Below are positions 22,077-31,325 of a DNA stretch of 64,000 nucleotides, one piece after another. Location: contig NC_134936.1 in NCBI RefSeq assembly GCF_051020765.1, forward strand, positions 62,001-126,000. The letters run 5' to 3'. The notes below the pieces were generated by a model that worked only from the letters and a program-made list of their open reading frames with translations, did not search any database and was not told where the DNA came from. Every line of letters starts with the position of its first letter. The stretch's first letter is position 1. Source of the DNA: Lasioglossum baleicum (Eukaryota > Arthropoda > Insecta > Hymenoptera > Halictidae). Both the position numbers and the translations under genes were made by a program.

Positions 22077-22096
22077 CGCGAGGGTATAAATACGCG
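22077..22096 (+). promoter_or_regulatory. TATA box of the solo LTR between CGCG repeats
   Basis: TATAAATA within a CGCG (22077-22080) and CGCG (22093-22096) pair. It is a likely LTR promoter by position. Confidence 0.6.
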
Positions 22097-22242
22097 CCGC
22101 GGAACCAGAGAGAATCAGTCGGGGTCTCCGAGCAGTGAACGATCGCTACTAGTGGCTACTCCACGAACGCAGTCTGACGCAGCAAACGAGAACCAGGCTT
22201 CCTACCCGCCTGCCGCCGCCTCCGTTCCTACGATCCGCTATT

Positions 22243-22505
22243 CCTCGTGGCTGACGCCCTTGGAATCCGTCCGACCTGGCGAGAAGTATTCGTGGCCGAC
22301 GCCCCTATACTCCCGCACTCCGATCCTCGTGGCCGACGCCCTTGGATATCCTCCGACCTGGTGAGCCGTGTTCGTGGCCGACGCCCCTACCCGCTCACAC
22401 TTCGGATCCCCGTAGCCGACGCCCACGGACCTCCTCACCGCTAGTACCCCTCTTGTGGCCGACGCCCTCGCAGGGTGTACTCTCCTGGTGGCTGACGCCC
22501 CTGGA
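22243..22505 (+). repeat. GTGGCCGACGCCC repeat cluster in the solo LTR
   Basis: Seven copies of the 13-bp core (with variants GTGGCTGACGCCC and GTAGCCGACGCCC) at irregular 35-45 bp spacing, downstream of the TATA box. Each core can form a minimal GGC / GCC stem over a four-base loop. Confidence 0.75.
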
Positions 22506-22947
22506 GTACCTATCCCTCTACCTCGACGCCTTTGACTAGAGGTAGATCCGCTCTTCCGGTCACCGCCACCGTCACCGCCGATCTCTCCGCGCCGCGTCTA
22601 GGATAGGGTTACCGAACCACCCACCGCGAATAGCATAGGCTCGTTACGTTTAGGATAGAGTCATCGCGACCACACTCCGCGTCTCCGCCGCGTTACCTGT
22701 ACGATAGCCCAGCGTGGGCCAACATTGTTCATTAGGATTAAGTTGTGAGCGCCGGACCTTCGGGTCACCCGACTTCCGCCGCGTTAACTATACGATAGCC
22801 CAGCGTGGGCACACATTGTTCATTAGAAATAAGGAGGACGAGAATAAACATCGTCTATTTGACCATACCTGTTGTATTTCATTCGTGGCCGAAGAACTCT
22901 CGACGACCGACTGAGCCGGCTTTATCTCCCGACCTATATCCGTTACA

Positions 22948-23051
22948 ACTTTTAATTATCCCTCCCTCTCTCTACTTTAATATTATTAATAAAATATTTC
23001 AAATTTATATAGAATTTACTTTTAATTAAATCCCCTCTAATTTAATATTAT
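22948..23051. repeat. AT-rich tandem repeat, block 4
   Basis: A short block between the solo LTR and Gypsy B. It ends with TTAT (23048-23051), the left target duplication of Gypsy B. Confidence 0.88.
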
Positions 23052-23139
23052 TGTTACGAGCCAGGGCCGCGAGCAGCACGAGTGGCCGGCGAAGGGTTAT
23101 TACCCTAGGAATATGATATAAATTTGTTAGTTAAAGAAC

Positions 23140-23440
23140 GCGGACGAACCCAATGCGAAATTGGGGAGCCGCTAGGATTATTGACAGCGAGGACGAACCT
23201 GACGCGAAGTCAGGGAGCCTCTAGGAATGGAGTCAAACGCAGACGAACCCGATGCAAAACCGGGGAGCTGCTAGGAGGTTGTATAATAGCACAGACGAAC
23301 CTGATGCGAAATCAGGGAGCTGTTAGGATGCGGACGAACCCAATGCAAAGCTGGGGAGCCGCTAGGTTGGATAAATCTCTGTTCGGACAATTGGAATGTC
23401 GCGAAAGAACCTAATGGTTAATCAGGGAATTGCTAGGATA
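23140..23440 (-). repeat. Six-hairpin array in the Gypsy B LTR
   Basis: Six units, each reading GACGAACC, a short stem-loop, then GAGCYGCTAGGA (plus strand). Stems at 23149-23165 (CCCAAT / ATTGGG), 23198-23214 (CCTGAC / GTCAGG), 23248-23264 (CCCGAT / ACCGGG), 23300-23316 (CCTGAT / ATCAGG), 23339-23355 (CCCAAT / GCTGGG) and 23410-23426 (CCTAAT / ATCAGG). The loop is GCGAA or GCAAA in five of six. Three stems are perfect with different sequences, which indicates compensating change. Confidence 0.88.
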
Positions 23441-23905
23441 ATTAGTAAGCCTCGTAACTAGTATAATTTAATTGATACAATCCGAGCGGTAAGATTGTAT
23501 CATGTGGGGACGTTCAATTACTTGGTTAGGATATTGGACGATAATTATGGGTTTAATGAATTTAAGTTAATTATCAAAGAAGACAAATATATTCTTACTA
23601 TAGAGTTTCGTTCTACAAGTGTACTTGTGTCGCGAATGAACTGAATTTAGAATAGGAAAGAAATTGAAAGGTGATATTACCTAAGCTAAGACGCACGGTG
23701 TTGACGCACTGGCAATGCGGGGGACTCGGAGCAACCTTGTCACTGCCTAACAGATTTTAGACCGAACTCGCGGAATCTGTACGGTTAAACTTTGATTCAA
23801 AAGGAACGAACGTCCGATCTCACTGGTAGTTGACTTCCGAGATGCAGCACGACGCGACACTATTCGTGATTACGACAGTACTAGCCCACGAGAGTAGAAA
23901 TGTAA

Positions 23906-23920
23906 GGGCTTATATAGCCC
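23906..23920 (-). promoter_or_regulatory. TATA box of Gypsy B LTR inside a GGGCT/AGCCC inverted repeat
   Basis: TATATA flanked by GGGCT and AGCCC. The same arrangement is in the other LTR at 30621-30635. On the minus strand this gives TATATAAG about 480 bp or more upstream of the hairpin array. Confidence 0.6.
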
Positions 23921-24116
23921 TGCAATGACGGGTGGTACTTGTCAGTACCCTTCAAGTGAACATTCGTATTTTGTCAACGACCAGTTGGTCGTGCGTACGT
24001 TTGGGCCCTAAACTAACCTAAACAATTATGTAGATTTATCTAGGGTAGCTCTGTTCGTTTATCTAGGACGGTTTCTGCCAGAGATGATATTGAACACCTG
24101 TTCGTCATCCGTAACA

Positions 24117-24348
24117 TCTCCCCACCAAGAAGAAACATCGCGGTTCCCGTGATGCTTTCTCATCAGGAAGGAAACGTCCTAGATACAATAGACTTTAAGA
24201 AAAAAAAGAAAAAAGTGGAGAGAAAAAAAATAAACTGAAGAGAAAAAATTTTTAACGAGTGTAGTGTAGGTGTAAGTGTACTTATTGCTAGGTGGTGCTC
24301 AGGTAGAGACTGCTGTCGGTGGAGGTAGTCCTGCTCCTTAGAAGATCG
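24117..24348 (-). other. Gypsy B 3' untranslated region with polypurine tract
   Basis: The minus strand after the pol stop is pyrimidine-rich and then ends TTCTTGGTGGGGAGA immediately before the LTR, a purine-rich primer for plus-strand DNA synthesis. No additional ORF such as env is present. Confidence 0.7.
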
Positions 24349-27300
24349 TTATGCATGGTTTCCATTTGCTGCTATATTACGGATTCGGACTATATTTGTT
24401 ATTAGTTCCGATAAATAGTCTCCATATGTCTTCAAAATTGTACCGGTTGGAAATGAGGTTGGCTCTCGAGCCTGTTTACCAAAAATTAATTCATATGGTG
24501 TGAAGTTGGTAGCTTCATGAACAGACGTATTATAAGAAAACATTGCAAACGGAATTAATAAATCCCAATCCTCGTAGTTCTCCATATAGTGTTTGAGGTA
24601 TTCTGTAAGAACAATATGGCTTCGCTCCAATGATCCATTAGTTTGTGGTCGATATCCGGAGGTGGTGATTTGTTTAATCTTGAATATTTCTGACAGATTT
24701 GTCATAAGAGTTCCAATGAAGCTGGTTCCCTTATCCGTGAGTATGGCTCGAGGTGTCCCATATATTGCAATAAAATGCCGTGCAAAAGCATCTGCGATGG
24801 TAGTGGCTCGGATATTAGGTATCGCTACTGCAATACAATATTTGGTTAGATTGTCCTGCATGGTGAGAATGTATCTGTTCCCTCCAGGTGTAATTGGTAA
24901 TGGTCCAACGGTATCTAATGAAATTTTTTCAAATGCGTCCAACGGTGTGTCGGTGATCAACATAGGTTGTCGAGTTTTCGTTCTGACTAATTTTTGCTCC
25001 TGACAACTTTTACATTTTCGGATGTAATCCTGAATTTCGTTGCGCATGTGCGGCCAATGAAATCTTGATCGAATGCGATTGTAGGTTTTTGTAACTCCTT
25101 TATGCCCTCCTATTAGGCTATCATGTGCTTCATGGATGATTTCTTGCCTGTCTTCTACGGAAGGTGTAGTAATAACACAGTTACATATTGTAATTTGATA
25201 AGTTGAATCTGTAAAGACTTCTTTTAATGCTTTGAAAAGTTCATCAGGCGATGATTTATGATGATCTCCGGTGGCGGATATTCGAAAAGATTTGCTCCTA
25301 TTTTGTTCTAAAGCAGATTGAAGAGTTTTCAATCCATTAATTATATCCAATCTTTTTGGTTTATCATAGAAGTTATCAGAAATTACAATGCTAAAGGTTT
25401 TAAATAACCCATTGTTTGAAATTATGACCTGTCCCTTTTTCGGTCGTGCAGCTAAAAGTTCTTGCTTATTTATTAATCCCGTGTCCAGTAACAGTTTTCC
25501 TACGGGGGTTATTAGGTTGCGATCAGCTGATATGAAATGTACATAATGGTCTTCCTTTGCGGTAAGGGTGTTTGAAGAAATGCTAATCCTCTGTTTCGGT
25601 TCCAGCGGCGCTTCCAGGTCAGTTTCGGTAGAAGAACCATCGGTATCGGCGTCAAAGAATGGGTAAGGGTCGGCTGTGCGATCAGGCAGTTGCCGTGCCC
25701 TTGCTTCGCGTATTATATTGTTTGGAAATCGAATTACGTTGCGTTGCAAAATTCCACCTATTTCGGGAAATGGTACCTGCGGTATGTTGGGTACATCCTC
25801 CTGTAAATTGTTCCTATTCTCTATAACGGTGTTTTCCAGTGGCTCCTCAAACGAAATCAGATCACCAGATAAGCTCGTATTCTTATCCGTAGAAAAAATT
25901 TCAGTGGAGTTTGCTGCGGGTAAAAAATGATGTGCATTGTCCTGATCTTCGTCTGGCATCACTATCTCTTTAGATAAACTCGGAAGAGTTCTATTTATGT
26001 TAATAATTGGTGAGTGTTGAACCTTCCCCAGGGCGGGTTGTTCCGTCTCATCTGAACTACTGCTTGTTTGTTGATATTTCGGCCGTTTTTCTCGGTCTCG
26101 ATGTAGTTGTCTGACGCGTTGTCCTATTGAAACAGCGTCGACAGCTGTTTTCGGTATTTGGATTTTAAAATCGGGGACTTTGACTTCCCTCGGGATGAGT
26201 GGTAAACAGGTGGAAGTAGGATTACGTGATAATGCATCAGCATTCTTATTTGTTTTTCCAGATTTATGGACAACCTGATAATCATATTCTAATAGTCGGA
26301 GCTTCCATTTCATGAGTCTTGATGTCGGATCTTTCACATAATGCAGCCAAACTAATGGTCGATGATCTGTAACCAATGTGAATTTTGTTCCGTACACATA
26401 CGGTCGGAAATATTTGACGGCGTATACCATTGCTAAACATTCTTTTTCCGTGGCTGAATAATTTCTCTCTGCTTTGTTGAGGCTGCGCGATGCATAAGCA
26501 ATTGGCAGATCATTTCCTATTTCACCTTGACTAAGCACGGCTCCAACGGCATATTCGGAGGCGTCTGTTGTAACGACGAATGGTTTGCTAAAATCTGGAT
26601 ATTGTAAAATAGGCTCTCGACAGAGTTCTTCACGTAACTGCTTAAAACTGTTTTCCTGTTCTTCAGTCCATTTGAATTTTTTGCCCTTTCCTAGAAGGTC
26701 AATTAAAGATTTTGCTTTTGTAGTGAAATCTGGTACGAATCTTCGGTAATATCCTACTAAACCCAAAAACTGTTGTATATTTTTCTGTGAGGTAGGCGTT
26801 GGGAAATCCTTGACAGCCTTTAATTTTCGGGGATCAGGTTTTACTCCCTGTCTTGAAATAATATGTCCAAGGTATGCAACTTCTTTTCGTAAGAATTCGC
26901 ATTTATTGGTTTGAAGAGTTAAACCATGTTCTCGCAAACGGTTTAATAATTTCCTGACTTTAATGTTGTGTTCGTGTAATGACGCAGCGTAAACCACGAT
27001 ATCATCCAGGTAAATGAAAACGTCCGTTCCCTGGAGTCCAGTTAATACCTGATCCATGAGGCGTTGAAAAGTAGGTGGTGCATTTTTCAAACCAAACGGC
27101 ATTCGTGAAAATTCATAATGTCCATTAGGGGTGGTGAAAGCTGTCTTCTGTCTGTCTTTCGGATCCATTTCTATTTGGTGGAACCCACTGGCAAGATCGA
27201 AAACGGAGAAGTATTTGGCTCCTCCGAGACGATCCAATATTTCCGTAATTTGAGGCAGTGGATATTTATCGGAAATGGTCTTCTCGTTAAGCGCACGAAA

Positions 27301-28107
27301 ATCTATTACCATGCGCCAACGTTTGTTTCCTTGCGCATCTGGTTTTTTGGGTACAATCCACAAGGGTGAATTGTACGGAGATTTCGACGGAGTAATAATA
27401 CCATCGGATAATAAGCCATTGATTTGCTTTTTTATTTCCTCTTGGCGTACAGGAGGGTAGCGATACTGTCTCGTGTTAATCGGAATCTCATCAGTTGTAT
27501 GTAAGGAGTGCTTGAAATCAGATGCCTTCCCTAATTTATCTCCGGGGAGATAAAATCGATCGGGAAATTCCTTTATCAATGCGGTGATGCTACACCGTTC
27601 TTCTTTGTTCAGGTGACTCAAATTTAGCGTTTCGGAGATTCCCTGTATCCTATCTTCTCTAGTTTTGAAATTACAATGTTGACGTACCTCTGAATAAATA
27701 TCTTCATCTGATGTGCTCAAAATGTCGTAAGGTTCCACGATTTGTGGCTCTATTTCTACGTCTATGGCTTCCTCGCTAGTGTTGGTTGCCATAACATGAC
27801 ATTTTCCTCCGTCGTTCAGGACGGCGGCTTCTCCTATGTAGAGTTGTTTGTGTGTTTTTATGCGTGGTAAATAGCCTTCTTTTATCCTTGGATTAGCTAT
27901 TCTTATGGCAATCTGTTGAGATGTTCGGGCATCGATGCGATGTTTGGTCCGTACATCTGAGTCCTGCTGGTAATTTGAAAATCGAATAGGCCTGATGGGC
28001 TTATTTTTTAATACCAGTGTCCCATGGTAATAAGAAATTTCTGCTTCTTCCTGTTTTAAAAATGGGCTTCCTATAAGTCCATCTGCTTCTATTGCAAGGC
28101 GCTTCAC
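24349..28107 (-). CDS. Gypsy B pol with a macro-like domain between RNase H and integrase
   Basis: A 1252-codon frame from the first methionine. The same frame is open further upstream to about 28340 and encodes the retropepsin motif FLIDGGAS (near 28280), so the methionine at 28107 is not the natural start. Domains: reverse transcriptase (VIDFRALNE 267-275, YLDD 366-369), RNase H (TTDAS 513-517), a linker, a segment at about 853-977 resembling a TARG1/ALC1-type macro domain, and integrase from about 995 with DDE residues near 1065, 1125 and 1161. The C-terminus ends soon after the integrase core, without a clear GPY/F module. Pol is in the -1 frame relative to gag, with an overlap of at least 50 nt. 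Confidence 0.92.
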   Translation of the reverse strand: MKRLAIEADGLIGSPFLKQEEAEISYYHGTLVLKNKPIRPIRFSNYQQDSDVRTKHRIDARTSQQIAIRIANPRIKEGYLPRIKTHKQLYIGEAAVLNDGGKCHVMATNTSEEAIDVEIEPQIVEPYDILSTSDEDIYSEVRQHCNFKTREDRIQGISETLNLSHLNKEERCSITALIKEFPDRFYLPGDKLGKASDFKHSLHTTDEIPINTRQYRYPPVRQEEIKKQINGLLSDGIITPSKSPYNSPLWIVPKKPDAQGNKRWRMVIDFRALNEKTISDKYPLPQITEILDRLGGAKYFSVFDLASGFHQIEMDPKDRQKTAFTTPNGHYEFSRMPFGLKNAPPTFQRLMDQVLTGLQGTDVFIYLDDIVVYAASLHEHNIKVRKLLNRLREHGLTLQTNKCEFLRKEVAYLGHIISRQGVKPDPRKLKAVKDFPTPTSQKNIQQFLGLVGYYRRFVPDFTTKAKSLIDLLGKGKKFKWTEEQENSFKQLREELCREPILQYPDFSKPFVVTTDASEYAVGAVLSQGEIGNDLPIAYASRSLNKAERNYSATEKECLAMVYAVKYFRPYVYGTKFTLVTDHRPLVWLHYVKDPTSRLMKWKLRLLEYDYQVVHKSGKTNKNADALSRNPTSTCLPLIPREVKVPDFKIQIPKTAVDAVSIGQRVRQLHRDREKRPKYQQTSSSSDETEQPALGKVQHSPIININRTLPSLSKEIVMPDEDQDNAHHFLPAANSTEIFSTDKNTSLSGDLISFEEPLENTVIENRNNLQEDVPNIPQVPFPEIGGILQRNVIRFPNNIIREARARQLPDRTADPYPFFDADTDGSSTETDLEAPLEPKQRISISSNTLTAKEDHYVHFISADRNLITPVGKLLLDTGLINKQELLAARPKKGQVIISNNGLFKTFSIVISDNFYDKPKRLDIINGLKTLQSALEQNRSKSFRISATGDHHKSSPDELFKALKEVFTDSTYQITICNCVITTPSVEDRQEIIHEAHDSLIGGHKGVTKTYNRIRSRFHWPHMRNEIQDYIRKCKSCQEQKLVRTKTRQPMLITDTPLDAFEKISLDTVGPLPITPGGNRYILTMQDNLTKYCIAVAIPNIRATTIADAFARHFIAIYGTPRAILTDKGTSFIGTLMTNLSEIFKIKQITTSGYRPQTNGSLERSHIVLTEYLKHYMENYEDWDLLIPFAMFSYNTSVHEATNFTPYELIFGKQAREPTSFPTGTILKTYGDYLSELITNIVRIRNIAANGNHA

Positions 28108-28274
28108 TACGTAGAAAAACGCAGGAGCTTCGTGTATGTGAAGTATCGTAGTTCCTAGAGTGCGAATTGGATTTGTAGTAAGACCAGTTATTTCAATTTC
28201 TTCGCGTGAAACAATTTCTGCTCCTTCTCCTAAAACGTCAAGAACTACTAAATTTACGGATGCTCCACCATCAA

Positions 28275-29495
28275 TTAGAAATTCTCCCGTGCCTGATTCC
28301 AGTTCTGGGATTTTGATTTTGATTCGTGGTGCTGGAGCTTCCTTGATGAGGGTTTTTCCTCGAAGCGGACAGTTCTTTGGCGAACTTCTTTGTTTTCGCT
28401 CATCGTGTCGCCTGTACGGTGAGCGCGATCGAAGTTTAAAGATTTGTTCGATTCCACGGACGAATCTCGCGAATCTCTTTGGAATCGCGGACTACGCGGT
28501 CGATTCTTGCAGAATTTTCCATCGTGTCCGGATGTTCCGCAATGCCAACAATACGATTTTGACATGCGATTCCTATCGGAATTTTTAAAAATTGTATACC
28601 GTTTCTCTCCGTCTCTCACAATTGACGAATCCGAACGGTTGGAGGGGGAACCGGAGGGGCTCCTGTGACGCAAGGTCCAGGCAGACGCTCGTCCTTCTCT
28701 TTCCTCCTCAAAACCAGATGGTCTCGTGCGTTGATCCCTGTGTCGGTCATATTTGCTTGGAGATAAGGGATATGACACTTCACGATCGCGGTAGCGAGAG
28801 TCCTGGTCATATGAATCTCGGCGGGACCACCTTGATGGTGATTCACTCCGAGGCGACTGTCGTCGATTCCTTAATCTTTTATCTATCTGCAGCACGGCGT
28901 CGTAAGCATCCTCCAGATTTTTTATATCCTTCAAGATAGCCGACACCTTCAGGGAAATCCGATCCGGTAATCCATCGATGAAGTTTTCAATGACGTCCTT
29001 TTCCATCAATTTGATAAATTCTTCAGCATGTGCCTCGTATTTTTCCCTCATGGCTCCGCGCGTACAGTAGACCAAGTGGCTTGTCCTATCGATGTATTGT
29101 CGTAGGCTTTCTCCTTCGCGAATATGTAGTTTCGCGATTTCCACTTGATAATATGATAGGCTCTTGCCGGGAGCGAACCGTTTCTTCAAATGTTGAATTA
29201 ACGCTTTTACGGTAGTAAACTTGTGCTCTAATGTGCATCTACGTGCTGGCCCGACGAGCTTAGTAAGAACAATTGCCAGATACTCGGTTTCCGTACCCTC
29301 CGGAAACAAAGTTAACCCGTCCTCTAAAGTTTGCGCGAAACGAATCAAAGAGGGGTCTTCCCCGTTAAAGGTCGGAATTGTCGAAGTAATATTCTGTAAG
29401 CATGTCTTTTGCGTCAACAGCGACATAGAATTTGCAAGTGAAACCGTCAAGTTCATTATGTAAACGGAAGAAGTATTTGCAGCTGAATTCGGCAT
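28275..29495 (-). CDS. Gypsy B gag with CCHC knuckle
   Basis: A 406-codon frame. It has a capsid-like region in the first 200 residues, an Arg/Ser-rich stretch (near 225-300), then CWHCGTSGHDGKFC, a canonical C-x2-C-x4-H-x4-C nucleic-acid-binding knuckle. It ends just after the overlapping pol frame has begun the protease, the usual gag-pol arrangement. The start at 29495 follows the repeat-bearing leader and is the first good methionine. Confidence 0.9.
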   Translation of the reverse strand: MPNSAANTSSVYIMNLTVSLANSMSLLTQKTCLQNITSTIPTFNGEDPSLIRFAQTLEDGLTLFPEGTETEYLAIVLTKLVGPARRCTLEHKFTTVKALIQHLKKRFAPGKSLSYYQVEIAKLHIREGESLRQYIDRTSHLVYCTRGAMREKYEAHAEEFIKLMEKDVIENFIDGLPDRISLKVSAILKDIKNLEDAYDAVLQIDKRLRNRRQSPRSESPSRWSRRDSYDQDSRYRDREVSYPLSPSKYDRHRDQRTRPSGFEEEREGRASAWTLRHRSPSGSPSNRSDSSIVRDGEKRYTIFKNSDRNRMSKSYCWHCGTSGHDGKFCKNRPRSPRFQRDSRDSSVESNKSLNFDRAHRTGDTMSENKEVRQRTVRFEEKPSSRKLQHHESKSKSQNWNQARENF

Positions 29496-29504
29496 TTTTA
29501 AAGA

Positions 29505-29690
29505 ATGTAACTAGAGAAAACTAGTATATTACCGAAACCTTTCAACTAGGAAAACTAGTATATCGAAACCTTTTAACTAGGAAAACTAGTATATTATTGG
29601 TATAAAAGCGTGACTAGCGAAAACTAGTATATTGCTAATAATATTGAGACGTAACTAGGAAAACTAGTATATTGTCAATACTCAGCTACG
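29505..29690 (-). repeat. ACTAGTATAT repeats in the Gypsy B leader
   Basis: Five copies of GAAAACTAGTATAT at roughly 30-50 bp spacing between gag and the 5' LTR. Each copy is preceded by CTAG, so CTAG..CTAG pairs can form short inverted repeats. Position and layout recall the repeated protein-binding sites in the leader of Drosophila gypsy, but the motif itself differs. Confidence 0.8.
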
Positions 29691-29743
29691 AGTAATTTAA
29701 CGTAGTAAACCCAAAATTAAAGTGATCCTAAAATAATTGAACA

Positions 29744-29761
29744 ATCCCACCGCAGTCACCA
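29744..29761 (-). other. Probable primer binding site of Gypsy B
   Basis: The minus strand begins TGGTGACTGCGGTGGG four bases after the 5' LTR end. A TGG start is expected for pairing with a tRNA CCA end. I cannot name the tRNA. Confidence 0.5.
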
Positions 29762-29765
29762 GTTC

Positions 29766-30831
29766 TGTTACGAGCCAGGGCCGCGAGCAGCACGAGTGGC
29801 CGGCGAAAGGGTTATTACCCTAGGAATATGATATAAATTTGTTAGTTAAGGAACGCGGACGAACCCAATGCGAAATTGGGGAGCCGCTAGGATTATTGAC
29901 AGCGAGGACGAACCTGACGCGAAGTCAGGGAGCCTCTAGGAATGGAGTCAAACGCAGACGAACCCGATGCAAAACCGGGGAGCTGCTAGGAGGTTGTATA
30001 ATAGCACAGACGAACCTGATGCGAAATCAGGGAGCTGTTAGGATGCGGACGAACCCAATGCAAAGCTGGGGAGCCGCTAGGTTGGATAAATCTCTGTTCG
30101 GACAATTGGAATGTCGCGAAAGAACCTAATGGTTAATCAGGGAATTGCTAGGATAATTAGTAAGCCTCGTAACTAGTATAATTTAATTGATACAATCCGA
30201 GCGGTAAGATTGTATCATGTGGGGACGTTCAATTACTTGGTTAGGATATTGGACGATAATTATGGGTTTAATGAATTTAAGTTAATTATCAAAGAAGACA
30301 AATATATTCTTACTATAGAGTTTCGTTCTACAAGTGTACTTGTGTCGCGAATGAACTGAATTTAGAATAGGAAAGAAATTGAAAGGTGATATTACCTAAG
30401 CTAAGACGCACGGTGTTGACGCACTGGCAATGCGGGGGACTCGGAGCAACCTTGTCACTGCCTAACAGATTTTAGACCGAACTCGCGGAATCTGTACGGT
30501 TAAACTTTGATTCAAAAGGAACGAACGTCCGATCTCACTGGTAGTTGACTTCCGAGATGCAGCACGACGCGACACTATTCGTGATTACGACAGTACTAGC
30601 CCACGAGAGTAGAAATGTAAGGGCTTATATAGCCCTGCAATGACGGGTGGTACTTGTCAGTACCCTTCAAGTGAACATTCGTATTTTGTCAACGACCAGT
30701 TGGTCGTGCGTACGTTTGGGCCCTAAACTAACCTAAACAATTATGTAGATTTATCTAGGGTAGCTCTGTTCGTTTATCTAGGACGGTTTCTGCCAGAGAT
30801 GATATTGAACACCTGTTCGTCATCCGTAACA
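29766..30831 (-). repeat. 5' LTR of Gypsy B
   Basis: Almost identical to the copy at 23052-24116, with one extra A in GGCGAAAGGG and one A-to-G change near 29850. It holds the same hairpin array (about 29865-30140) and TATA box (30621-30635). Confidence 0.93.
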
Positions 30832-31325
30832 TTATTAATAAAATATTTTAAATTTATATGAAATTCACTTTTAACTAACTCCCCCCCCCCCCTCTACTTT
30901 AGTTATTAATAAATTATTCTAATTTTTAAGTTTATATAAAATTTACTTTTAATTAAACCCTCTCTACTTCAATTATTAGTAAAATATTCTAATTTTAAAA
31001 TTTATATGAAATTTACTTTTAATTAACTCCTCTACACTTTAATTAGTAATAAAATATTCTAATTTTTAAATTTATATAAAATTTACTTTTAATTAAATCC
31101 TCTACTTTAGTGTGTGTGTGTTATTAACAAAATATTTTAAATTTATATGAAATTTACTTTTAATTAAATCCTCTAATTTAATATTATTAATAAAATATTT
31201 TTGATTTATATGAAATATTTACTTTTAATTAGATCCTCTTTTTACACTTTAATTATTAGTAAAATATTCTAAATTTTAAATTTATGTGAAATTTACTTTT
31301 AATTAAATCCTCTCTACTTTAATTA
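30832..31325. repeat. AT-rich tandem repeat, block 5
   Basis: The same unit family, with a C homopolymer near 30880-30891 and a GT run near 31111-31120. It starts with the right Gypsy B duplication TTAT and ends with TAATTA, the left duplication of the fold-back element. Confidence 0.9.

Larger units (their letters stand above)
21965..22947 (+). mobile_element. Solo LTR of a Gypsy-like element
   Basis: A 983-bp unit starting TGTAACGAATA and ending CCGTTACA, flanked by a 4-bp duplication ACTT (21961-21964 and 22948-22951) inside AT-rich repeat. There is no internal coding region. It contains a TATAAATA box and an AATAAA near 22842. The structure indicates recombination between two LTRs of a former full element. 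Its family is not otherwise present in the window, although the termini resemble those of Gypsy A and C. Confidence 0.85.
23052..24116 (-). repeat. 3' LTR of Gypsy B
   Basis: On the minus strand it starts TGTTACGGATGACG after a purine-rich tract (GGTGGGGAGA) and ends CTCGTAACA. It contains a TATA box at 23911-23916 and a six-hairpin array (23149-23426) near the U5 end. Confidence 0.93.
23052..30831 (-). mobile_element. Ty3/Gypsy retrotransposon B, full length with near-identical LTRs
   Basis: Two LTRs (23052-24116 and 29766-30831) enclose, on the minus strand, a leader, gag and pol. A 4-bp duplication TTAT flanks the element (23048-23051; 30832-30835). By eye the LTRs differ by one substitution and one single-base indel over about 1065 bp, so the insertion is recent. 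Both coding frames are long and uninterrupted, but the integrase C-terminus looks short. Confidence 0.94.

Noticed and set aside
23052..30831. Segmental duplication of about 1 kb (23052-24116 and 29766-30831)
   Set aside because: The copies flank gag and pol with a 4-bp target duplication and TG..CA ends, so they are LTRs of one element.
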